Both the position numbers and the translations under genes were made by a program. This document shows positions 26,308 through 36,044 of a stretch of 64,000 bases of DNA, in pieces (the stretch's first letter is position 1; every line of letters begins with the position of its first letter). The DNA lies in assembly GCA_963675435.1 (NCBI GenBank), contig OY776216.1:2046001-2110000 (forward strand), given 5' to 3'. Source of the stretch: Saccharicrinis sp963675435 (GTDB taxonomy: Bacteria > Bacteroidota > Bacteroidia > Bacteroidales > Marinilabiliaceae). The notes under the pieces are model-generated. The model saw only the letters and a list, made by a program, of their open reading frames with translations, was not told the origin of the DNA and made no database searches.

Positions 26308-27570
26308 ATGAAAGTTGATGTTCTTCTTGGTCTTCAATGGGGAGACGAGGGTAAAGGAAAAGTTGTGGACGTACTTACGCCCAAATATGATGTTATCACA
26401 AGATTTCAAGGAGGTCCTAATGCAGGCCATACTTTAGAGTTTAATAACATTAAGCATGTATTGCATAACATTCCTTCTGGCATTTTCCATACTACCAAAA
26501 TGAATATTATTGGTAATGGAGTAGTTCTTGATCCAATAAGTTTTAAACAAGAAGTTGATGAGCTTGAGGCAAAGGGTATGGATTTATCTCAAAATTTACT
26601 AATTTCCAAAAAAGCGCATTTAATTTTACCAACTCATAGAATTTTAGATGCAGCATCTGAAGCTTCAAAAGGTAAGACAAAAATTGGTTCAACATTAAAA
26701 GGAATCGGTCCAACCTATATGGATAAGACCGGAAGAAACGGACTTCGAGTTGGAGATGTTATCAATAATTTTGAAGCTAAATATGAAGAGCTAAAGAAAA
26801 AGCATGAACAACTTCTTTCAATGTATGACTTTGAATATAATATTGAAGATTTCGAGAAAGGATTGAAGGAAGGGATTGAGTGTTTGAAAAAGTTCAAGTT
26901 AATAGATAGTGAACACCAAATCAATGAATATATCAAAAATGGTCAAACTGTATTAGCTGAAGGGGCTCAGGGTACATTACTTGATATTGATTTTGGTTCA
27001 TATCCTTTTGTTACTTCATCAAATACTATTTGTGCAGGAGCTTGTACAGGTATGGGGGTAGCTCCAAATAAAATTGGTGAAGTATACGGAATTTTTAAAG
27101 CATATTGTACTCGAGTTGGTAGTGGTCCTTTCCCTACTGAGTTAGAAGATGCAACAGGTGAAGAATTACGTAATGCAGGTCATGAATTTGGTGCAACAAC
27201 AGGTAGGCCAAGAAGATGTGGATGGTTAGATTTAGTTGCTTTAAAATATTCGGTTATGATTAATGGAGTTACTCAATTGATTATGACTAAAGGTGATGTT
27301 TTAAGTTCTTTTGAAACAATAAAAGTGGCTACCTCTTATATTATAGATGGAGTTGAAACTACAGAGTTCCCTTATGAGTTACCTGAGAATATTGAGGTAG
27401 GTTATACTGAACTTTCAGGTTGGAATGCAGACCTTACAGGTATGAAATCTGAAGATGAATTCCCTGAAGAATTAAAAAATTATATCTCATATCTTGAGAG
27501 AGAATTAGAAGTGCCAATTACTATTGTTTCTGTAGGTCCAGATAGAGATCAGACTATTGTAAGAAAATAA
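26308..27570 (+). CDS. purA: Adenylosuccinate synthetase
   Basis: 420 residues. It catalyses IMP + aspartate + GTP to adenylosuccinate, the first step from IMP to AMP, in the cytoplasm. Seen: the GTP-binding start GLQWGDEGKGKVVD, the catalytic His in GGPNAGHTLEF, STLKGIGPTYMDK, AEGAQGTLLDIDFGSYPFVTSS, and the Asp-binding loop GATTGRPRRCGWLD. The length is normal for the family. It has its own -7 box and a clear terminator after the stop. Confidence 0.97.
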   Translation: MKVDVLLGLQWGDEGKGKVVDVLTPKYDVITRFQGGPNAGHTLEFNNIKHVLHNIPSGIFHTTKMNIIGNGVVLDPISFKQEVDELEAKGMDLSQNLLISKKAHLILPTHRILDAASEASKGKTKIGSTLKGIGPTYMDKTGRNGLRVGDVINNFEAKYEELKKKHEQLLSMYDFEYNIEDFEKGLKEGIECLKKFKLIDSEHQINEYIKNGQTVLAEGAQGTLLDIDFGSYPFVTSSNTICAGACTGMGVAPNKIGEVYGIFKAYCTRVGSGPFPTELEDATGEELRNAGHEFGATTGRPRRCGWLDLVALKYSVMINGVTQLIMTKGDVLSSFETIKVATSYIIDGVETTEFPYELPENIEVGYTELSGWNADLTGMKSEDEFPEELKNYISYLERELEVPITIVSVGPDRDQTIVRK

Positions 27571-27593
27571 TAGTATTTAATATAAAATATATA

Positions 27594-27627
27594 AAGCCTG
27601 ATTAATTTGTGTTAGTCAGGTTTTTTT
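27594..27627 (+). terminator. Intrinsic terminator of purA
   Basis: CCTGAtTAA (27597-27605) pairs with TTAgTCAGG (27612-27620), then seven T. Confidence 0.75.
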
Positions 27628-27710
27628 ATGCTTTATATTTTAAGATTTTGTTTTTCATTTTGTGGATTTGAATTCAATTGTATATTTTGGTGAATTCTAA
27701 AAAAGAATCT

Positions 27711-28805
27711 ATGCTGGATGTAAAAGAACCTACATTATTAATAAATACTGATATATGTAAAAGAAATATCAGAAGTATGAATAATCGTGTTAAACAGTGG
27801 GGAGCTCACTTTCGACCTCATTTCAAAACACATCAGTCAGAATTTATTGGTGAATGGTTTAAAAATGAAGGTATTGATTGTATTACTGTTTCTTCTTTTA
27901 AAATGGCACAGTATTTTGCTTCAAAAGGCTGGGCTGATATTACGGTGGCATTAACTGTAACAATTCTAAATATTGATATTATTAATGAGTTGGCATCAAA
28001 AATTAACCTCAATATTTTAGTAGAAGATAGTGATACTATTCTTGCTCTGGAAGCAGGTTTGAATTATCCTGTAGGTGTTTTTATAAAAGCGGATACCGGA
28101 TATCATAGAACAGGTATTGATATTAGTGATTTGTCTGCGGTAAAACTAATACTTAATGAATTGAAAGCAACAAAGAAGCTAATATTTATCGGTTTTTTGA
28201 CGCATGCCGGAAATACTTATAAGTGTAAAAGTCAGTCTGAGATCAAGGAAGTTACTCAAATCTGTTTGAATCAATTCTTATCTCTTAAAGCTTTTTTAAA
28301 AGATGATTTTCCATTGATGCAACTTTCATGGGGAGATACTCCAAGTTGTTCTGTGTACCATGATTTTTATGGTATTGATGAGTTCAGACCTGGAAACTTT
28401 GTTTTTTACGATTATATGCAATCTCGAATAGGTAGTTGTATGCTAACAGATATTGCTGTTTGTATTGCTGCTCCGGTTTTAGCCATGCATACCAGCCGAA
28501 ATGAAATAGTTGTACATGCAGGAGCTGTTCATTTGTCTAAGGATTATTTGAAATTGGAGAATGGAACTAAATCGTATGGTAAAGCAATAATGATCAGAGA
28601 TGGAAAATGGGATGTTAATATTGTGATTGGAGAGGTGACATCTTTATCGCAAGAGCATGGCATTATTTCTTTAACGCAGAATTATTATAGTGATTTAAAT
28701 TTAGGAGATATTATTGGTATTTTACCAGTGCATTCCTGTTTGACTGCAAATTTGATGAAAAAATTTTTAACTGAAGATGGTAACCTTATTTCTATGATGG
28801 AGTAG
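27711..28805 (+). CDS. D-threonine aldolase / D-serine dehydratase family PLP enzyme
   Basis: 364 residues from the ATG at 27711; a TTG extension to 27678 is unlikely. It has an alanine-racemase-type N-terminal barrel with the PLP Lys in FRPHFKTHQS and a C-terminal beta domain with the metal-binding pair His and Cys in ILPVHSCLTANLM, preceded by HAGAVHLSKDYL. This His/Cys site is characteristic of metal-dependent D-threonine aldolases and eukaryote-type D-serine dehydratases. The likely reaction is cleavage or dehydration of a D-3-hydroxy amino acid. The exact substrate cannot be read. It stands between purA and two lipoprotein genes. Confidence 0.83.
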   Translation: MLDVKEPTLLINTDICKRNIRSMNNRVKQWGAHFRPHFKTHQSEFIGEWFKNEGIDCITVSSFKMAQYFASKGWADITVALTVTILNIDIINELASKINLNILVEDSDTILALEAGLNYPVGVFIKADTGYHRTGIDISDLSAVKLILNELKATKKLIFIGFLTHAGNTYKCKSQSEIKEVTQICLNQFLSLKAFLKDDFPLMQLSWGDTPSCSVYHDFYGIDEFRPGNFVFYDYMQSRIGSCMLTDIAVCIAAPVLAMHTSRNEIVVHAGAVHLSKDYLKLENGTKSYGKAIMIRDGKWDVNIVIGEVTSLSQEHGIISLTQNYYSDLNLGDIIGILPVHSCLTANLMKKFLTEDGNLISMME

Positions 28806-28840
28806 AAATAGGGATAGATCTATATTTAAACCTTATATAA

Positions 28841-30250
28841 ATGACTAAATATATTATACTTTTTTTGAGTATTCTTTTAATCTTCTCTGGGTGTGCAAGT
28901 AAGCGATATTTAAAGAAAGGATTAGAATTGGAAAATTCTGGATTATATTCTGACGCAGCTAATCAATATTATTATTCTTTACAAAAGAATGTAAATAATA
29001 TAGATGCCAAAATTGGCTTACAAAGAACCGGTCAATTAGTGTTAGACGATTATATTGAAAAATTTAAGAATCAATATCAAAACGGAACATCTAGAGATGC
29101 CGTTTATGCATTTGTAAAGGCAGAAAGCTATTATAATAAAATTAAAAAGGTTGGTTTAAATCTTATTTTTCCTGAGGAGCAGCGTAGTTACTATAAGGAA
29201 GTAGAGGATCTTTACCTAAGTTCTTTATATAGTGATGCAATGAAGGCTTTAGAGTTGGATGAGTTTGCAAGCTCAGAGAAAGTGTTTTCTGAAATATTGT
29301 CTTTAAATGCCAATTATAAGGATGCTAAATCACAATGGATAGTAGCGAAATATGAACCTATATATAGAGAGGGTAAGCAACAGATGGAAACAGAAATGTA
29401 TAGGTCGGCTTACTTTACTTTTAAAAGTATAGTAGATAAGGTGAAAATTTATGAGGATGCATTGGAGTTAATGAATCAGTCCTTAAACGAAGCAAAAGTA
29501 ACTATCGCAATTACTGATTTTGAGTTTGCTTATTCATCCTATAAAAATATTGCAGGAACCTTAAAAAGTAAATTAGTGAATGGAATTAATGGAATAAAAT
29601 CGCCACTTTATGAAGTAGCCTCACTATCATCCAAGGAAACAAACCCATTTATAAGTTCCGTGTCATCAACATTTCAATCAAAAGCTGTAGAACATGATCG
29701 TAATGCTGATTTAGTTCAGAATTATGAAACGTCAAAAGCTAAAGCCATTCTTGGAGGGAAAATTCAAAACTATAAAGTATATAATGGTAAATTATATAAA
29801 AAAGAAAAACATGGATATTTAAGAAAGTCGGTTAGTTATGTTGATGATCAAACAGGTGAGGAGAAGAATAAAACTGTTTATGATAAGGTAAAATATTATG
29901 AGTACGAGATGACAAGATATGTATCTCTTTCGTTGGAATACGTAATGAAACGTAATGATAAGGATGAGGTACCAATATCTAATGTGTTTACACAAAAAGA
30001 AGAGGATAACTTACATTACGTAGTTTATGATGGAGATTATAAAAAGTTAGTTCCAGGTTACTGGAAATATAGTAATAAAGATAGCGGTGAAGATTATATT
30101 AATAAAGATACATCTGCAGCAATTCATTTACATTCACTAGTTAAAAATAAACGATCTGCGAAATCAACCAGTGAATTACAATCATTATTAGTAGATAAGT
30201 GTATAAAAACTATCGTGTCAGAGATTAAAAATTATAAACCAGAAAATTAA
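28841..30250 (+). CDS. Lipoprotein with TPR-like helical repeats
   Basis: 469 residues. The lipobox is clear (IFSGC, Cys near residue 18), so it is anchored in the outer membrane or periplasmic face. Residues about 20-220 show helical repeats of TPR type (KGLELENSGLYSDAANQYYYS). The C-terminal half, beginning around VTIAITDFEFAYSS, is predicted beta/alpha and not recognised. It sits 12 bp before an LPP20-type lipoprotein gene, and the two are an obvious operon. Similar lipoprotein pairs in Bacteroidota lack a known function; an envelope or secretion accessory role is inference. Confidence 0.72.
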   Translation: MTKYIILFLSILLIFSGCASKRYLKKGLELENSGLYSDAANQYYYSLQKNVNNIDAKIGLQRTGQLVLDDYIEKFKNQYQNGTSRDAVYAFVKAESYYNKIKKVGLNLIFPEEQRSYYKEVEDLYLSSLYSDAMKALELDEFASSEKVFSEILSLNANYKDAKSQWIVAKYEPIYREGKQQMETEMYRSAYFTFKSIVDKVKIYEDALELMNQSLNEAKVTIAITDFEFAYSSYKNIAGTLKSKLVNGINGIKSPLYEVASLSSKETNPFISSVSSTFQSKAVEHDRNADLVQNYETSKAKAILGGKIQNYKVYNGKLYKKEKHGYLRKSVSYVDDQTGEEKNKTVYDKVKYYEYEMTRYVSLSLEYVMKRNDKDEVPISNVFTQKEEDNLHYVVYDGDYKKLVPGYWKYSNKDSGEDYINKDTSAAIHLHSLVKNKRSAKSTSELQSLLVDKCIKTIVSEIKNYKPEN

Positions 30251-30262
30251 GCGTTTAATAAC

Positions 30263-31231
30263 ATGAAGCAAAGTTTGATTGTTGTGGTTTGCTTATTATT
30301 TGTAGCGTGTTCTTCAACTAAAAAGCAAGCTGAATTATTAGAGCAAACAAAACCTAGCTGGGTAAAAGTTCGACCAGTAGATAAAAATTACTATTATGGA
30401 ATTGGGATTGTACCTAAAGTGGGTTCACCAATGTTATATGAAGATAAAGCTAAGGAAAGAGCACTGGCTGATATTTCAGGTCAGATTAATTCAACAGTAA
30501 AATCAGAAGCTGTACTATATCAGGTAGAAGATAAAAATGGAGTTAGAGATTATCTTCAGAATAGAATTAAAAGTGTTTCTGAAGGATATTTAGAAGGATA
30601 TGAATATGTGGATAAATGGGAAGATTTATCCAATACATACGTTTATTATAAATTATCAAAGCAAAAATACAGAGAGTTAAAAGCCAAAAGAAAAGCAGAG
30701 GCCTTAGAGGTTGGCAAAGAAAAATATTTAGTTGCAAAAAAATTAAAGGAAGAAGGTCAGATTGTTCCTTCAATAGAGCATTTTGCAACCTGCATTGATG
30801 TTTTAAGTGGATATATGAATGAGTTAACCGTTGTTAATATAAATGGAATAGAAGTTGATTTAGTTTCAGAATCAAGTGTTGAAATCACTCAGATTATAGA
30901 AAAAGTTAATATCGTTACTTTAGCTAATAATAGGAATTCCTCAGGAGGACAAAAGAACGGTTTTTTAGTTTTTTATGAAGATGGAAATCCTGTAGTGAAT
31001 ATGCCTGTGAAACTTGAGTATACAGGAGGATATTTGATTAATGACAGACTTAAAAGTAGTGATGAAGGAGTGGTTTTGATGCCAAAATTGGATGAAGTTA
31101 ATAACTCATCAAAAGATAAGCTGTCAGTAAAAATTGATTTGGTTTATTTGGGTCGTCAGGTAACCCGGAATTTATTTGTAAGAAAGATCATTGAAAATCA
31201 GAAAGCTGCTGAAGTTTCAGTTGATGTTTAG
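30263..31231 (+). CDS. LPP20-family lipoprotein
   Basis: 322 residues. Signal peptide with lipobox (LLFVAC, Cys at about 16). The body (PSWVKVRPVDKNYYYGIGIV, then DKAKERALADISGQINSTVKSE) is typical of the LPP20/FlgP-like fold, built around the repeated pattern of alanine-rich helix and strand in which these proteins self-associate. The C-terminal 100 residues (GFLVFYEDGNPVVNMPVKL) look like an extra beta-sandwich. It follows the TPR lipoprotein by 12 bp, so the two products may work together at the outer membrane. Confidence 0.75.
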   Translation: MKQSLIVVVCLLFVACSSTKKQAELLEQTKPSWVKVRPVDKNYYYGIGIVPKVGSPMLYEDKAKERALADISGQINSTVKSEAVLYQVEDKNGVRDYLQNRIKSVSEGYLEGYEYVDKWEDLSNTYVYYKLSKQKYRELKAKRKAEALEVGKEKYLVAKKLKEEGQIVPSIEHFATCIDVLSGYMNELTVVNINGIEVDLVSESSVEITQIIEKVNIVTLANNRNSSGGQKNGFLVFYEDGNPVVNMPVKLEYTGGYLINDRLKSSDEGVVLMPKLDEVNNSSKDKLSVKIDLVYLGRQVTRNLFVRKIIENQKAAEVSVDV

Positions 31232-31251
31232 AATTAAAAAGGTGGATGTAA

Positions 31252-31508
31252 TAACCCGAGTTCGATTAAAATTAAAGAGCTCAGAATTTATTAAAATGCT
31301 GATATACAAGGCAAATTCTTTTTGCATAGCGAGCTATGGTAGAAGAATTTAACGAAGTAGATTAGTATTTTAATAGAAAGCCACATATAAACAACGATTT
31401 TCTGCTTCATATTTGTTTGACATAGCCCGCTATGACTTCACAAATATTCATTGAAACTCATTATTTATAAGCGGTCTGAGCCAATAATTTTATATCGAAC
31501 TCGGGTTA
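31252..31508. mobile_element. MITE-like palindromic element, 257 bp
   Basis: The ends are a perfect 15-bp inverted repeat, TAACCCGAGTTCGAT (31252-31266) and its complement (31494-31508), extended imperfectly to GCTCAGA (31279-31285) and TCTGAGC (31475-31481). Inside are two long hairpins, 31290-31374 and 31387-31468, each capped by CATAGC-nn-GCTATG. It has no ORF. A shorter relative of its end lies at 9403-9441. It fits a non-autonomous transposable repeat. No certain target duplication is seen. Confidence 0.65.
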
Positions 31509-31516
31509 ATAGATAA

Positions 31517-31545
31517 AAAAAAAGGAGCCAGTAGCTCCTTTTTTT
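31517..31545. terminator. Bidirectional intrinsic terminator
   Basis: A run of A followed by GGAGC, loop cagta, then GCTCC and seven T. It serves pepD on the minus strand and can stop rightward read-through. Confidence 0.8.
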
Positions 31546-31554
31546 GTTTCAATA

Positions 31555-33015
31555 TTATTTTGATGGAACATTTTTAAGTGTTTCAACTAAAAACTTCCAG
31601 AATTTTTCGACTGTTTCAATATTAACTTTCTCATCAGGAGAATGAGGAAAACGAATGGTTGGACCAAAAGAAATCATATCCCATTCAGGATATACAGCTC
31701 CTAAAATTCCACATTCTAAACCAGCGTGAATTCCCTTAATTTCAGGAATCTTACCATATTCTTTATTGTAAACATCTTTCATAACCTGAAGGATTGCAGA
31801 ATCAGGATTTGGCTTCCAACCTGGATATTGACCACTGAATTCAACATTCGCTCCAGCTAATCTGAATAAACTTTCAAGTGTTGATTCAACATCATCTTTA
31901 GCAGAATCTACAGAACTACGTAGTAAACACATCACTTTTATTGTGCCATTTTCTGATTTTACAATAGCAAGATTAAGCGATGTTTCTACTAAGCCAGGCA
32001 TAGCATCACTCATTCTAATAACCCCATTAGGACAAGCTTGGATGGCATTCACTAAGTCATCTTGAGTTAGTTCATCCATCAAGCTAGCAGGAGTTTCACA
32101 TTTTTCAGCAATAAGTGATAGATTGGGTTCTGTAGCAGCCAATTCACTTTGGTATATAGATGCAAATTCCTCAACAGTTTCAGTAAACTCAATAACATTG
32201 TTGGCAGGAACCGTAACTATGGCAAAAGCCTCACGTGGAATTGCATTTCGCAAGCTACCACCATCAATTGATGCTAATCTGACTCCGTAAGCAGCAATAA
32301 CTTCTTTTAGTAAACGAAACATCAATTTGTTGGCATTTCCTCTACCAAGGATAATGTCCATACCAGAGTGACCACCTTTTAATCCAGTTAATGAAATATT
32401 AAAAGCAACCGTATTTTCATCAGGAGCAACCTCTTTGTATGAGAATTCCATGTTTGCATTTGATCCTCCTGCGCAACCTACATATAACTCGCCTTCGTCT
32501 TCTGAATCCATGTTTAGTAGAATGTCAGCGTTAAGTAAGCCTGATTCTAATCCAAAAGCACCAGTCATACCAGTTTCTTCATCTATAGTAAAAAGTGCTT
32601 CAATAGGTCCGTGAGGTATATCTGTAGATTGAAGAATTCCCAATGCAGCAGACACTCCAATTCCATTGTCAGCCCCTAAAGTTGTTCCATTAGCCTTAAC
32701 CCAACCGTCTTCTATATAAGTTTCAATAGGATCTTTTTCAAAATCATGTTGTTTGTCGCTATTTTTTTGAGGAACCATATCGAGGTGGCCTTGAAGAACT
32801 ACTGTTTTTTTGTTCTCCATACCAGGGGTGGCTGGTTTTTTTACAATAACATTACCAACCTTGTCAACAATAGTTTCTAATTCCAATTTCTTTCCAAATT
32901 CCTCAATGTACTTAGCTGCTTGTTGTTCTTTTTTACTAGGTCTCGGAATTTGAGTTAAAGCATAAAAATTCTCCCATAAAGCTATGGGTTGAAGTTTAGA
33001 TATTTCGTTATTCAT
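31555..33015 (-). CDS. pepD: Aminoacyl-histidine dipeptidase (PepD, M20C)
   Basis: 486 residues. Cytosolic zinc dipeptidase of broad range, including Xaa-His dipeptides. Seen: VVLQGHLDMVPQK (first metal His and Asp), TTLGADNGIGVSAALGI (bridging Asp), LFTIDEETGMTGAFGLE (catalytic Glu-Glu), LNMDSEDEGELYVGCAGG, the lid-domain GGHSGMDI, and HAGLECGILG with the last metal His. The length is normal for PepD. It is leftward, ending at the terminator next to the MITE-like element. Confidence 0.95.
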   Translation of the reverse strand: MNNEISKLQPIALWENFYALTQIPRPSKKEQQAAKYIEEFGKKLELETIVDKVGNVIVKKPATPGMENKKTVVLQGHLDMVPQKNSDKQHDFEKDPIETYIEDGWVKANGTTLGADNGIGVSAALGILQSTDIPHGPIEALFTIDEETGMTGAFGLESGLLNADILLNMDSEDEGELYVGCAGGSNANMEFSYKEVAPDENTVAFNISLTGLKGGHSGMDIILGRGNANKLMFRLLKEVIAAYGVRLASIDGGSLRNAIPREAFAIVTVPANNVIEFTETVEEFASIYQSELAATEPNLSLIAEKCETPASLMDELTQDDLVNAIQACPNGVIRMSDAMPGLVETSLNLAIVKSENGTIKVMCLLRSSVDSAKDDVESTLESLFRLAGANVEFSGQYPGWKPNPDSAILQVMKDVYNKEYGKIPEIKGIHAGLECGILGAVYPEWDMISFGPTIRFPHSPDEKVNIETVEKFWKFLVETLKNVPSK

Positions 33016-33142
33016 GTTTTATTATTTTTATAGTAAAAGAACGAGAATGGCAAAATGTTCTTTTATTTTAATAAATGAATTGTAAAATTACATATATCAC
33101 AATTAAATCAGGATGATAACGATCATCTATCCCGATACTAAA

Positions 33143-33173
33143 AATGAGGTTTTCAACAAACGAAAACCTCATT
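33143..33173 (-). terminator. Intrinsic terminator of the DUF4831 gene
   Basis: AATGAGGTTTTC (33143-33154) and GAAAACCTCATT (33162-33173) form a perfect 12-bp stem. On the minus strand a short T run follows. Confidence 0.7.
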
Positions 33174-33195
33174 GATCTATAAAAGATTAAGTATT

Positions 33196-34311
33196 TTATT
33201 TATTTCCTATAGAAATAAGTGCCCCTGTGACGGGACAGATACGAATTTGAATGTCACTTTGATTTAATATGTCAGATGGCATGGAAATAACTTGTCCATA
33301 TTGTGCTATATCAACAATTTTATTAGTAACCTCTTTGTTCTTATCTACTATGGTAATTTTTGCAGATGCTGGGATACAATAGAATAATCCGTTTTTGATT
33401 TCGTCTTTCTTTGTATCTAATTGTTTGTTTTCTAGTTTTTTGAAATCTTCAGCCTCTAATTTAAAGTAGATTGGAGTTCCGGTGATATCCATAGCATCAA
33501 CAATTCCTTTTTGAGTTGAAAATCTGCAGATAACATGATTGCTATAAGAACTTAAAGGATCAGGAGTAATTTCAAAGGTTTGTGTTTTTGTTACAGAAAT
33601 TGTTTTTCCAGCAAATAGAGAGATGAAATCACTTTCCATCTTACTTATTTCCTCAAGTACAGTTTTGTATGCCTCTCCGTCAGGAGGTAAATTTTCAAGA
33701 TCTCCGGAAAGTAAATCAATTCTGTTATTTCTTAATTTGTAAATCATGTTTGCTGCTTCCTGAGCCATTGCCGCAGTCGACGTTTTATAGAGTAAATCTT
33801 CATGTAATGAAATATTATCAAAATTTACATCTGTTAGTTCAATCATGTCTAAATCAGAAGATTTACAAGTTTTAGGATGAAGATTTAGCTTTTTTCTAAG
33901 GTTGATGCCTTGCAAAATCCCTTTTGGAGTTAAATTTACCATTGGAGCAGATGTAGTGCCTGTAGAAAAGATACTATATCTTTGACTTTTATCAGGCGTC
34001 CCTTTGGATGTAATTTTTATGTTTTTGATAGCCCATTCTTCACTATCTTCAGTGATAACGTCCGACAAGTTTAAGTATCGTTGTGAATATCTATAATAAG
34101 GACCTGTTTTTTTTATGATTTTTTCACTTTCTATTTCAACAACAATCGTTGTTTTAGGAAGCATGTAGCTTAGTGATTTTTCAGTAGGATTGATTACTTC
34201 AGATGTTTTTTTTATTTCAACAGAAGTTGGTATTTTTTTCTGAGAAGATAAATTTGAAGCAATAAATAAGATTATAAGTAAGTTACTAACTAATTTAAAT
34301 TTAAATTGCAT
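33196..34311 (-). CDS. DUF4831 family protein
   Basis: 371 residues. An N-terminal signal peptide (hydrophobic LLIILFIASNLSS) points to the periplasm or envelope. The body matches the DUF4831 pattern seen across Bacteroidota: SLSYMLPKTTIVVEIE, GPYYRYSQRYL, TSAPMVNLTPKGILQGIN, YKTSTAAMAQEAANMIYKLR, and the end PASAKITIVDKN then ISMPSDIL. No enzyme motif is known and no function is established. It lies 26 bp downstream of the Nnr gene and is probably co-transcribed with it. Confidence 0.8.
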   Translation of the reverse strand: MQFKFKLVSNLLIILFIASNLSSQKKIPTSVEIKKTSEVINPTEKSLSYMLPKTTIVVEIESEKIIKKTGPYYRYSQRYLNLSDVITEDSEEWAIKNIKITSKGTPDKSQRYSIFSTGTTSAPMVNLTPKGILQGINLRKKLNLHPKTCKSSDLDMIELTDVNFDNISLHEDLLYKTSTAAMAQEAANMIYKLRNNRIDLLSGDLENLPPDGEAYKTVLEEISKMESDFISLFAGKTISVTKTQTFEITPDPLSSYSNHVICRFSTQKGIVDAMDITGTPIYFKLEAEDFKKLENKQLDTKKDEIKNGLFYCIPASAKITIVDKNKEVTNKIVDIAQYGQVISMPSDILNQSDIQIRICPVTGALISIGNK

Positions 34312-34337
34312 GTTTTTATTTCTTTTGTTTTTTGTTC

Positions 34338-35858
34338 CTAATTATGTAATGATTTAAACGCAGAACCAATATTACTTATTATATCAGACGCAATTAAAGA
34401 TTCCTCGGATTCAGTTGATAATGCATGGTCACCAGCAAGCCCATGAATGTATACGGCAGTAAGCGCAGCATCTTTTTCTGAATATCCCTGAGCAAGCAAA
34501 GCTAATATAATTCCGGTCAAAGTATCACCACTTCCGGCAGTTGCCATACCCGGATTTCCGGAACTGTTAAAATAACAATTACCATCAGGCAATGCTACAA
34601 CAGTATGGGCACCTTTTAAAACCGTAATTATATTGTAATGTTTACAAAAATCCTTAAGAAGTTCAAGTCTGTGCATTTCGTTTTTGCTTTTTCCAACCAG
34701 TCTTTCAAATTCTTTAGGATGGGGTGTTAAAATAGAAAGTTTGGGTAATTTTACCAACAAAAATTTATTCTGACTCAATATATTAAGTCCATCAGCATCA
34801 ATAACCATTTTCTGGTCAGAAACTTTATTTAGTAATTCCTCGAAAGCAGTTGCACTGTTTTTTTTAGTATCTAAACCAGGGCCAATACCAATAGCATTAT
34901 AGCCATTGAGTACTGGAAATTCAGTGAAGAACATTTCAGATCTGTCAATGCTTGTGATAGCTTCGGGAACTGAGTTTTGCATAATCTGATATCCCCAATG
35001 CGGAATATGTGATGTCAATAAACCTACTCCTGATTTTAAACAAGCTCTCGATGCTAATATTGCAGCTCCCATTTTGCCATAACTTCCTGCAATTAATAAA
35101 GCATGACCAAAATTTCCTTTATGGCTAAATTTATGTCGGCTTTTAACGATTGATTTAATTTTAGAGTTATCGGTATAAAAGTAATTGGTTTCATGTAAAT
35201 CAATTCCCTTTTCTAATAAACCAATGTCTATGATTTCCCATTTACCAACAAACCTTGCATTTTCTGGTAATAAGAATGATAATTTTGGAAGTTGAAACGA
35301 TAGTGTTATGTCTGCCTCAATTATTCCGGTATCGGCTCTGAAGCTACTGTCGTAGTTTGCGAATAAACCTGATGGTATATCGATTGAAATTATAACATGC
35401 TCAGTCTCATTAATTTTTTCTATAATCTCTTTGGTCAATCCCTTAGTGGCACGATTTAAACCAGAACCAAATATACAATCTAAAACAATGCAGTCATTGT
35501 TTATCTTATTAAGATCAATTTCGTTGATATCGTTGATTTCACGAACAGCTACGTTTGAAATATCATCTAACCTTGATAAATTGGCTTGAGTATCAGGAGA
35601 TAAATTATCTGAAAATTTTATAAGAAATACATCGATTTTAACTGGAAGCTTTGATAATAATCTTGCAATAGCCATCCCATCACCACCATTATTTCCTGTA
35701 CCACAGAATATAGCATAAGAATAGGTCATCTTATTACTGATAATCCAATCTGTAGCTTTTTGAGCAGCTCTTTCCATTAAATCAATTGAGGGTATTGGCT
35801 CATTTTTAATAGTAAACAGATCAACCTCCCTAATCTGTTCTGGGGATAATATTTTCAC
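34338..35858 (-). CDS. nnr: Bifunctional NAD(P)H-hydrate epimerase / ADP-dependent dehydratase
   Basis: About 506 residues. It repairs damaged NAD(P)H hydrates. The N-terminal epimerase (YjeF_N, about 1-215) has FCGTGNNGGDGMAIARLL and IVLDCIFGSGLNR. The C-terminal dehydratase (YjeF_C, about 225-505) has RHKFSHKGNFGHALLIAGS, GIGPGLDT, LTPHPKEFERL, and the nucleotide site NPGMATAGSGDTLTGII. The frame is open to 35942, but the natural first residues KILSPEQIREVD follow a GTG at 35858, which I take as the start; upstream residues are unrelated. It sits 26 bp before the DUF4831 gene. Confidence 0.93.
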   Translation of the reverse strand: MKILSPEQIREVDLFTIKNEPIPSIDLMERAAQKATDWIISNKMTYSYAIFCGTGNNGGDGMAIARLLSKLPVKIDVFLIKFSDNLSPDTQANLSRLDDISNVAVREINDINEIDLNKINNDCIVLDCIFGSGLNRATKGLTKEIIEKINETEHVIISIDIPSGLFANYDSSFRADTGIIEADITLSFQLPKLSFLLPENARFVGKWEIIDIGLLEKGIDLHETNYFYTDNSKIKSIVKSRHKFSHKGNFGHALLIAGSYGKMGAAILASRACLKSGVGLLTSHIPHWGYQIMQNSVPEAITSIDRSEMFFTEFPVLNGYNAIGIGPGLDTKKNSATAFEELLNKVSDQKMVIDADGLNILSQNKFLLVKLPKLSILTPHPKEFERLVGKSKNEMHRLELLKDFCKHYNIITVLKGAHTVVALPDGNCYFNSSGNPGMATAGSGDTLTGIILALLAQGYSEKDAALTAVYIHGLAGDHALSTESEESLIASDIISNIGSAFKSLHN

Positions 35859-35964
35859 TTGTTTAAAATTATAGTTAGTACCCTGTTGAATGCTAAAAAT
35901 TGCAAAAAAATTACATTTGTCATGTAATATGATAAAATGCACTATATTGATCGTTCATTTTTCC

Positions 35965-35972
35965 TACTTTTG
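35965..35972 (+). promoter_or_regulatory. -7 box of the POT transporter gene
   Basis: TACTTTTG matches TAnnTTTG. The start near 35979 gives a leader of about 65 nt. The upstream box is weak. Confidence 0.45.
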
Positions 35973-36044
35973 TGCGTATTACAAATATAGGGAACTATTA
36001 ACCTGAAATCATAAATATTTTAAAACTTATATAATTATTATACA

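Noticed and set aside
31252..31508. Insertion sequence with transposase
   Set aside because: No ORF for a transposase lies inside; the element is too short and is palindromic throughout.
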